Part shown: positions 14,495 through 21,105 of the stretch, piece by piece
Layout: every line of letters starts with the position of its first letter
How positions within the stretch are numbered: the first letter of the stretch is position 1
Origin: an uncultured Mobiluncus sp.
GTDB lineage: Bacteria > Actinomycetota > Actinomycetes > Actinomycetales > Actinomycetaceae
Assembly: GCF_947254095.1 (NCBI RefSeq)
Contig: NZ_CAMYBV010000024.1
Coordinates: 1 to 24,562, forward strand
Length of the DNA stretch: 24,562 nucleotides
Reading direction: 5' to 3'
Notes under the pieces: generated by a model
What the model saw: the letters and a program-made list of their open reading frames with translations, nothing else
Told to the model about the DNA's origin: nothing
Database searches by the model: none
Translations under genes and position numbers: made by a program

Positions 14495-16375
14495 ATGACA
14501 CGCAAACTTAATAGTGCAACGTCTACCACCGGGCGGAATATGGCGGGCGCCCGCTCCTTGTGGCGCGCTACCGGCATGAACGATGACGATTTTGGCAAGC
14601 CGATTGTAGCTATTGCGAACTCCTTTACTGAGTTTGTCCCTGGTCATATTCACCTGCGAGAGGTTGCGAAGGTCGTGTCCGATGCGGTGCGTCAGGCTGG
14701 GGGAGTCCCGCGCGAGTTCAACACGATTGCCGTTGATGACGGGATTGCGATGGGGCACGGCGGCATGCTCTATTCCCTGCCCAGCCGTGAAATTATCACC
14801 GACTCGGTGGAATACATGGTGCGCGCCCACACCGCTGACGCCCTGGTGTGCATCTCTAACTGCGACAAAATCACTCCCGGAATGCTCAACGCCGCGCTGA
14901 AACTCAACATTCCCACCGTGTTTGTCTCGGGCGGTCCGATGGAAGCCGGCAAAGGCATTCCCGCCGCTGACATTGTCGGACCGTCAAAAGGGGGGCGGGG
15001 CAACCTCATAACCGTGATGAACGCCACCGCCAACGACGACATCGACGACGCGGAACTGCAGCGAGTCGAGGAACTCTCTTGTCCGACCTGCGGATCCTGT
15101 TCGGGAATGTTCACCGCGAACTCGATGAACTGCCTGACCGAGGCGCTGGGCCTGGCACTGCCAGGTAACGGCTCCACCTTGGCTACCCACGTGGCTCGGC
15201 GCGGACTCTTTGAACGTGCCGGCCAGCTGGTGGTGGCACTGGCAAAGCGTTACTACGATGATGAGGACGATTCCGTGCTGCCGCGCACCATCGCGACCCG
15301 GGAGGCTTTCGCCAACGCGATGAGCTTGGATATGGCGATGGGCGGCTCCTCGAATACGGTGCTGCACCTGCTGGCGGCCGCCCAAGCTGCCGAACTCGAC
15401 TTTACGCTGGCGGACATCGCCCAGATTGGACGCACCGTGCCGACCCTGGCGAAAGTCGCCCCTAACCACAACGACTATCACATGGAGGACGTCCACCGGG
15501 CCGGGGGAGTACCGGCGCTGCTGGGTGAACTCGACCGTGCCGGACTGTTGAACCGAAACGTGCATTCCGTGTGCTACCCCGACCTGGCTACCTGGCTGGC
15601 GGACTGGGACGTGCGTGGGGGCTCGCCCAGTACGGAGGCTCTCGACCTGTTTCACGCCGCGCCCGGCAATCAGCGCACTACCCACGCCTTTTCCGCCACC
15701 GCCCGCTTTGACACGCTGGACACGGACGCGGCGGCGGGCTGTATTCGCGACGTAGCGCATGCCTACGTGGCGAAAGGCGGGCTGACCGTGCTGCGTGGAA
15801 ACCTCGCTCCTGACGGCGCCATCGTGAAAGCGGCCGGCATTGACCCCGAACTGTTCCACTTCGAAGGCCGCGCTATCGTGATGGAATCCCAGGAAGAAGC
15901 CGTAGAAAAAATCCTCGACAAGACCGTGCAGGCCGGGGACGTGGTCGTGATTCGTTACGAAGGCCCCGCGGGCGGACCGGGGATGCAAGAGATGCTCTAT
16001 CCCACGTCTTTCCTGAAAGGGCGGGGCTTGGGCAAAACCTGCGCGCTCATCACCGACGGACGATTTTCCGGCGGTACTTCCGGGATTTCTATCGGTCACA
16101 TTTCCCCCGAGGCGGCCGCGGGTGGGCTGATTGGCCTGATTGCGGACGGGGACAAAATCATCATCGACGTAAACCGCGAGGAGCTGACCCTGGACGTACC
16201 GGATGATGAAATCGAGCGGCGCCGCGCGGCGATGGAGGCAAGCCCGCACCCCTGGCAGCCGCACCGCGACCGGGAAGTTTCTGACGCCCTCAAACTCTAC
16301 GGCGCCACCGCCCTTTCAGCCGACAAAGGGGCAGCTCGTGACGTGAAAGGACTGCTGGAAAAACTTGGGCTCTAA
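14495..16375 (+). CDS. ilvD: Dihydroxy-acid dehydratase
   Basis: A 626-residue Fe-S enzyme that dehydrates 2,3-dihydroxy-isovalerate and 2,3-dihydroxy-3-methylvalerate to the 2-keto acids, the third shared step in valine and isoleucine synthesis. Cluster and active-site motifs are intact: NCDKITPGM with Cys123, and CPTCGSCSGMFTANSMN with Cys196, Cys199 and Cys202; also DGRFSGGTSGISIGHISPEA near the C-terminus. Length and wording match the long, enterobacterial type (E. coli IlvD is 616 residues) rather than the roughly 575-residue type I recall for mycobacteria. ATG 14495 follows AAAGGAGAAAACC. It stands alone as a single gene, with no other ilv or leu gene in the window. Assignment is secure. 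Confidence 0.97.
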   Translation: MTRKLNSATSTTGRNMAGARSLWRATGMNDDDFGKPIVAIANSFTEFVPGHIHLREVAKVVSDAVRQAGGVPREFNTIAVDDGIAMGHGGMLYSLPSREIITDSVEYMVRAHTADALVCISNCDKITPGMLNAALKLNIPTVFVSGGPMEAGKGIPAADIVGPSKGGRGNLITVMNATANDDIDDAELQRVEELSCPTCGSCSGMFTANSMNCLTEALGLALPGNGSTLATHVARRGLFERAGQLVVALAKRYYDDEDDSVLPRTIATREAFANAMSLDMAMGGSSNTVLHLLAAAQAAELDFTLADIAQIGRTVPTLAKVAPNHNDYHMEDVHRAGGVPALLGELDRAGLLNRNVHSVCYPDLATWLADWDVRGGSPSTEALDLFHAAPGNQRTTHAFSATARFDTLDTDAAAGCIRDVAHAYVAKGGLTVLRGNLAPDGAIVKAAGIDPELFHFEGRAIVMESQEEAVEKILDKTVQAGDVVVIRYEGPAGGPGMQEMLYPTSFLKGRGLGKTCALITDGRFSGGTSGISIGHISPEAAAGGLIGLIADGDKIIIDVNREELTLDVPDDEIERRRAAMEASPHPWQPHRDREVSDALKLYGATALSADKGAARDVKGLLEKLGL

Positions 16376-16397
16376 CACGGGTTTCGGAATTGAAAAT

Positions 16398-17456
16398 CTA
16401 GCCTAGGGCGGCGATAAGCTGGTTTAATACGCTGATACCGCCGTCAAAAGAGCCGGCTTGAGCGGCTATAGCTAGAGGCACCCGTTTACCTTCACTGTCT
16501 TGGTACCAGCCCATTTGGCGCACCAGGTAGCCTCCGTTTACCCCCGGTCCCCAACCGCCCTTGAAGGTGGCACCGGGAAGCCTTCCCATTCCCCAGTGTT
16601 GGTCACTGCTAACTTGCCCCATATTGGACACCACCGGACTCGAACCGTCCAAACAGGGCAGTTTCATCATGAACCCCACCTGGGACGCGGTGGTCCAGGG
16701 AGTTTGCCCGAAAATCGTGAACCCGGAACGCAGCCGAGCGGAAGGGACTGTAGTCGAGTTGTCCCCGGTCTGACGTAAAACTTGAGTGACGGCCTGAGCC
16801 CGAGCGGCATCACTTGTGCCCAAGGACTGCCACAGCGTCTCGGCAGCACCGTTATCTGATTGGCGCAAAGCCGCCGAAATCGAGCCGGCCAGGGCTCCCG
16901 CCTTCCCGGCCTGGGACACCGCCACAGAAACCGGAACTTTTGAGGTCGACCACGCGACCCAGGCCTGCCCAGAACCGGCGGTTTCAATCTTTCTAGCGTC
17001 CGGGTCAAACCAAGACACGGATATGGTAGCTCCCGTGTCTCGGCCGACTTTTTCAAATGTCGCTCGCAAATCCTTGCTGCTGAGCTGCCCATCCGTGGGG
17101 GACGTCAGCTCCACGCCATCACAAGCGCGAGGCGACGAGGCTGGCTGGGACTGGGTGACAGGAGATTCGCTGGGATTCGCCCCCGTAGGCGAGCCGGACG
17201 CAGAACCGCGCGGAGTTTTTTTCTGGGAACTAGCGTCTGACTTGGCAGAATCCCCTGGCCGCTGAGAGGTGAGAGCCGGACTGGGCGAGTTCTGAGGCTG
17301 GTGAGATAGTTGGCCGACCGCCACGAACACTGCCCCCACCGCCAAACCCCCTGCCAGCAGGGTTACCACCAGAGTCACCAAGACACGCCGCACACGGCGC
17401 CGCTTCTCGCCGGCGACATCGTAGTAAGGATTATTGTGTTTCGGAGTATGGGACAT
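16398..17456 (-). CDS. Membrane-anchored serine hydrolase of beta-lactamase/PBP fold
   Basis: A 352-residue type II membrane protein. A basic cytoplasmic start (EKRRRVRR) is followed by one helix (residues about 25-47, LVTLVVTLLAGGLAVGAVFV), then a Ser/Pro/Thr-rich linker (about 51-110), then an extracellular domain. That domain has all three penicillin-recognising signatures: Ser170-x-x-Lys173 (STSKVP), SDN at 200-202 and KGG at 299-301 in place of KTG. I find no Glu166 omega-loop motif (ExxLN) of class A beta-lactamases, so antibiotic hydrolysis is unlikely; a wall-related peptidase, esterase or penicillin-sensing role is as likely. It follows a DivIVA-motif gene by 15 bases on the same strand, suggesting an operon. 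No clear ribosome binding site precedes the ATG. Confidence 0.75.
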   Translation of the reverse strand: MSHTPKHNNPYYDVAGEKRRRVRRVLVTLVVTLLAGGLAVGAVFVAVGQLSHQPQNSPSPALTSQRPGDSAKSDASSQKKTPRGSASGSPTGANPSESPVTQSQPASSPRACDGVELTSPTDGQLSSKDLRATFEKVGRDTGATISVSWFDPDARKIETAGSGQAWVAWSTSKVPVSVAVSQAGKAGALAGSISAALRQSDNGAAETLWQSLGTSDAARAQAVTQVLRQTGDNSTTVPSARLRSGFTIFGQTPWTTASQVGFMMKLPCLDGSSPVVSNMGQVSSDQHWGMGRLPGATFKGGWGPGVNGGYLVRQMGWYQDSEGKRVPLAIAAQAGSFDGGISVLNQLIAALG

Positions 17457-17471
17457 CAGACTGGCAAAATC

Positions 17472-20336
17472 TTAGATACGCGGAATGGTCAGATGCACCC
17501 CGTCAAAGTCCGAGGAAGCCGAGGTCACCGGGACTTCGCGTCCATCCGAGAGACGCACGAAGACCTGATCGTCCGCCCCGAGGGGCCGCGACGTGGCTAC
17601 TGTCACCAGGTAACCCGTGGTAATCGACTTCCGGCGCTGCTGGGCTTCGAGTTTCGCAATCGAAGCCGGCTTGGCCCGCGGACCGCCCTCGTCAAGGGCA
17701 CCGTACACGGACGTGAAAGTATCCAAATTCGACCGATACCCAGCCAAGAAGTGTGGAATAAAACGTCCGTCCGGATCGACCTCAGCCAAAGGCTCTTCGC
17801 CTTGCAGCATGGGCCGAGGGTTGGAATCCTCCGGGAAAATCGGGGCCGGCTGAGCTTTCGCGGATTCATTATCCCCAGATTGGGTATCGACCATCGGGAT
17901 ATCCGGCGCCGCCTCAGGTACCGATGCGGCATTCTGCGCCGCCAGTTCTTCCAGCCGTGACGCCGAAAGATGTTCCGTGGCTGTTTCTGCAGGGGCCGGC
18001 TCGCTCGGCGCTGTCTCGGCCGGAGTCGGCTCACTCGGCGCGCTCGCGGTGGGAATTTCGGTTGGCGGGACTGTGGCGTTACTGCGGGTAGGTGTCATCA
18101 GCACTTCCGGCACGTCGGCCAGTTTCGGCTCCGGTTGTGCCTGGGGAGTGGCCTGTTCATGCTCGAGTTTATCGCGAATTTGTCCCAAATCCATCCCCAC
18201 TCCGGGGGTCGGCAGCGGAGGAGCCACCACATCGGTCAGCGGGGCTTTCGGAGGCTCACCCGGCATGCCGTAATCCGGAGGAGTCGCGCCCAAATCGTTG
18301 ACCGGGGTGGGGGACGTCTCTAACTGGCTCATTTCTGCCGTTTCCAGCTTTGGCATCTGGAAAGTCGAAAGGTTGGGCTCGGCGGGTTGGGCAGGGGTGG
18401 CTGGAGCCTCGCTGAACGGCTCCGGCTGTTCCATCGCGGGTTCTGCCGGCGTTTCCGTACCAGGAGCTGGATAGACTGGAACGGGTTCATTGGTCGAGAA
18501 GTCCGGTACGGCGGGCTGTTCGAAATTCGACGGTTGCGGTGTACCGCCCCATTCGTTAGGCGTCAAGCCCTCTGGCTGATAGGGGTTCGGGACCTGCCAG
18601 GAACCAGCGGGAGCACCGGGTTGCTCCGGCATCCCATACGGTAGCGGGGTAGCCGCGGGTGATTCCGGTGCCGCATAAGGGGGTGGCGTCAAGTCGGCGT
18701 AGGACTGGCCTGTCGACTCGGGGAAAGACTCCGGGGAATAGTAACCGGCAGACTCCGCGGGAGCGGGGGACGCCGGGGTTTCTTCCGTGGTGGTGGGAGC
18801 ATAAAAATCTGCCTGTAAAGCCGCGGAATCAGCCTGCGTATCGGTCAAATCTGCCGGCAAGGGGGAGGAATCGTCCAAGGTGATTTCTTCTGGATAATCA
18901 TCGTCCAAGGATTCTTCCAGGTCATAGGACTTTTCCTGGTCATCGTCGAAACTGGAATCGTAATCCGGAACCGTTTCCGCGGGGGACGCCTCATATCCTC
19001 CCGGGTATCCTGCCTGTTCATAGCCCTGAGCATACTCAGACATGGTTGCGTTCGGAGTTGGGGCTCCCAAGGGCGCGGCGGGAGTGACCGGCATCACCAT
19101 CGTGGTGTCGTCCGGGATATAGGCCTGGTTTTCTCCCTCAGCCTGCGGCGTATATCCGTAGCCCTCCAGGGTCGCCATGCCGTAGGGTGAGCCGTACTCG
19201 GTCTGGGGAGGATAGCCCGGATATTGACCGGCATTTTCTTGATAATCCGCGGGGTTAACGGCCATCGGCTGACCGTAAGCGTCATAACCGTAGGACTGGT
19301 AAGGGTCGTATCCGGCTTCGGGATACGGTTGAGCAGCTGCCGCGTCAGTACCTTCCGGCTGCTGGGCAGTTTCGGGGTATTGCGGAACTTCGCCCCATTC
19401 GTCGCCAGCCTCCGGGATAGCGTCGACCGGGGCAGTTTCGGCGCTGGACACGATAGCCGGTTCTGCCACAGCCTCGGGGCCGGCCAGAGCCTCACTGGCA
19501 GCATCCTGGTCGGCACCGCCCTCGACAGGGGACGTAGCCGCCTCCTGAGCCGGCGTCTCGGGGGCAGCCGACACCGGCGAGTTGAGCGGAGGAAAGCTCG
19601 GGGAACCGATAGCACCTGTCGCACCAAAATCACTGTTCTCAGGCGAGCCAGCCTCGTAATCGGTGAACACCGCTTGTTCGAAAGAAACCGGCTGAACTGC
19701 GGGAATTGATCCGGTGGGAGTACCCAGAACGGAAGAACGCACCGCGGAATCCTCGCTGGGCGCAGGTTCGGCCTCGGCAAGAACAGACGGGGCGGAACCC
19801 GCGGTTTCTGGCGCGTTTTCCTCGACCGGAGCCGCGGTCGGAGTCTCTGCCGGTGCCTCGGTCGAAAGTTCAATCGGGGTTACGGTTTCCTCGCCAGCGG
19901 GCATGCCGTCGCTGGGCAGCTCGCCAGAGGCGGCGGCTTGTTCGGCGGCCTCGGCTTCCAGCGCTGCCCCGTCCACCTGTAATACCTGGTAGCGCTGGTC
20001 TGAAGGGGGGATGCCGTACAGCTTTTCGTATGCCTCCAAAGTGGCGGCGACCTGATCCAAGTAGTCGTCCACGGCGTCTTGGTCGTAGCCTACGCGCATC
20101 CGGGTGTAGTCGAAATCGACCTCGCGCACATCTCGGCCGCGGACCGTGATATAAGCCAAATCCACCTCGGCTTCGGGCGCGGCATTTAGCGCTTCGTAAT
20201 AGGAAAGGACGCGAACCACCTCATCGAGGTAGTCGTCAATCTGATTCTGGTCGTACCCATCGCGGAACTTTGTCGCAGGGAACTGAGCCGAAAAGATATC
20301 TTCACTGGTCAGCAGCTGCGGGGCATCCTCGCTCAT
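17472..20336 (-). CDS. DivIVA-motif protein with very long disordered region
   Basis: A 954-residue cytoplasmic protein. The N-terminus holds two copies of the short motif that actinobacterial proteins share with DivIVA: TKFRDGYDQNQIDDYLDEVV (residues 22-41) and TRMRVGYDQDAVDDYLDQVA (78-97), each followed by a helix ending in YE. Then come about 730 residues of low complexity rich in Pro, Glu, Ala and Ser, with a Tyr/Gly/Pro/Gln-rich tract in the middle (YPEAGYDPYQSYGYDAYGQP) and a 9-10 residue repeat near the end (PAETAPSEP, PAPAETATE). The last 110 residues are ordered, from DGRFIPHFLAGYRSNLDTFT to DGVHLTIPRI, and belong to no family I know. ATG 20336 is chosen for its GGAAAGGA site; the frame continues upstream to 20420. 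Polar or septal localisation is inferred from the motif. Confidence 0.72.
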   Translation of the reverse strand: MSEDAPQLLTSEDIFSAQFPATKFRDGYDQNQIDDYLDEVVRVLSYYEALNAAPEAEVDLAYITVRGRDVREVDFDYTRMRVGYDQDAVDDYLDQVAATLEAYEKLYGIPPSDQRYQVLQVDGAALEAEAAEQAAASGELPSDGMPAGEETVTPIELSTEAPAETPTAAPVEENAPETAGSAPSVLAEAEPAPSEDSAVRSSVLGTPTGSIPAVQPVSFEQAVFTDYEAGSPENSDFGATGAIGSPSFPPLNSPVSAAPETPAQEAATSPVEGGADQDAASEALAGPEAVAEPAIVSSAETAPVDAIPEAGDEWGEVPQYPETAQQPEGTDAAAAQPYPEAGYDPYQSYGYDAYGQPMAVNPADYQENAGQYPGYPPQTEYGSPYGMATLEGYGYTPQAEGENQAYIPDDTTMVMPVTPAAPLGAPTPNATMSEYAQGYEQAGYPGGYEASPAETVPDYDSSFDDDQEKSYDLEESLDDDYPEEITLDDSSPLPADLTDTQADSAALQADFYAPTTTEETPASPAPAESAGYYSPESFPESTGQSYADLTPPPYAAPESPAATPLPYGMPEQPGAPAGSWQVPNPYQPEGLTPNEWGGTPQPSNFEQPAVPDFSTNEPVPVYPAPGTETPAEPAMEQPEPFSEAPATPAQPAEPNLSTFQMPKLETAEMSQLETSPTPVNDLGATPPDYGMPGEPPKAPLTDVVAPPLPTPGVGMDLGQIRDKLEHEQATPQAQPEPKLADVPEVLMTPTRSNATVPPTEIPTASAPSEPTPAETAPSEPAPAETATEHLSASRLEELAAQNAASVPEAAPDIPMVDTQSGDNESAKAQPAPIFPEDSNPRPMLQGEEPLAEVDPDGRFIPHFLAGYRSNLDTFTSVYGALDEGGPRAKPASIAKLEAQQRRKSITTGYLVTVATSRPLGADDQVFVRLSDGREVPVTSASSDFDGVHLTIPRI

Positions 20337-20491
20337 GTGCCGGTCCTTTCCATTCTGCATCTTCAGCAGCGCAGTCTGCCGCTCTGAAAGAGAGTCTGGC
20401 TTTGCGCATACATACTTCAATAGGGAATTTTACCTGGAGTTGTGGGAAATCGTTGGCGATTAGGGAGTTTGGGGACGAATTGGACAGTTTT

Positions 20492-20520
20492 ACGACACGC
20501 CAAAAGATTCTCGGTAGGAT
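20492..20520 (+). promoter_or_regulatory. Candidate rpiB promoter
   Basis: ACGACA (20492-20497) and TAGGAT (20515-20520) are separated by 17 bp, matching four of six bases at each consensus hexamer. The start point would lie about 50 bases before the rpiB ATG. An alternative -10, TATAAA, begins at 20520. The divergent DivIVA-motif gene must be transcribed from the same 240-bp intergenic region; on its strand TAAAAT (complement of 20427-20432) is a possible -10 box without a good -35. Confidence 0.4.
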
Positions 20521-20575
20521 ATAAATGTTCTTGGCTGTGCCCGGGCGGGCCAGATTCGACACGAGAGGAAGAACT

Positions 20576-21025
20576 ATGCGCGTACACATCGGTACCGACC
20601 ACGCTGGATTCGAGTTAAAACAGCACTTGGTTACGTGGCTGCGGGAACGCGGCTATGAAGTTGTCGACCACGGACCTGCCGCCTATGACCCTAATGACGA
20701 CTACCCGGGCTTCTGCATCGCCTGTGCCCAGGGCGTGATGGAGGATGCGGGTTCTTTGGGAATCGTGCTGGGTGGCTCGGGCAACGGCGAACAAATCGCC
20801 GCTAACAAGGTCAAAGGTATTCGCGCGGCGTTGGCGTGGAACGAAGACACCGCGAGCCTCGCCCGTCTGCATAACAATGCCAACGTGATTTCCCTGGGCG
20901 CCCGCCAGCATTCGGTTGAGGAATGCGAACGTTTTGTAGAAGTGTTCCTAACCACGGAATTTTCCGGCGAAGAGCGTCATTCTCGGCGCATCGGTCAGCT
21001 TAGCGATTACGAAAACCAGCGCTAA
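20576..21025 (+). CDS. rpiB: Ribose-5-phosphate isomerase B
   Basis: A 149-residue RpiB that interconverts ribose 5-phosphate and ribulose 5-phosphate in the non-oxidative pentose phosphate pathway. Recognisable blocks: HIGTDHAGFELKQHL at the N-terminus, DDYPGFCIACA, then GIVLGGSGNGEQIAANKVKG and NNANVISLGAR. The Glu of GNGEQ corresponds to the catalytic Glu75 of the M. tuberculosis enzyme, so this is the actinobacterial subtype, which uses Glu where E. coli RpiB uses a Cys. ATG 20576 is chosen for GAGAGGAAG just upstream and because the conserved protein begins there; the open frame extends to 20525 without support. Single gene, divergent from the DivIVA-motif gene and convergent with the helicase. 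Confidence 0.95.
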   Translation: MRVHIGTDHAGFELKQHLVTWLRERGYEVVDHGPAAYDPNDDYPGFCIACAQGVMEDAGSLGIVLGGSGNGEQIAANKVKGIRAALAWNEDTASLARLHNNANVISLGARQHSVEECERFVEVFLTTEFSGEERHSRRIGQLSDYENQR

Positions 21026-21050
21026 TTTAGGAGCTAGTTCCGCTTTTCCC

Positions 21051-21082
21051 CCGAGTCCGGCCCTTTTCTAGGGCAGGTTCGG
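21051..21082. terminator. Possible hairpin between convergent rpiB and helicase genes
   Basis: GCCCT (21060-21064) pairs with AGGGC (21070-21074) around a five-base loop, with a partly paired outer stem CCGA (21051-21054) / TCGG (21079-21082). It lies in the 80-bp gap between two converging genes, where a bidirectional terminator is expected. Neither side has a good T-tract, so the call is weak. Confidence 0.3.
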
Positions 21083-21105
21083 CGCTTGCGGCGCTATCAA
21101 CGCGT

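Noticed and set aside
14984..16264. 426-codon minus-strand frame within ilvD
   Set aside because: It is antisense to a fully conserved enzyme gene; the His/Val/Arg-rich translation fits a shadow frame.
16398..17456. Acquired beta-lactamase resistance gene
   Set aside because: The SxxK and SDN motifs are present, but the omega-loop glutamate motif is missing and KTG is KGG; nothing suggests a mobile origin.
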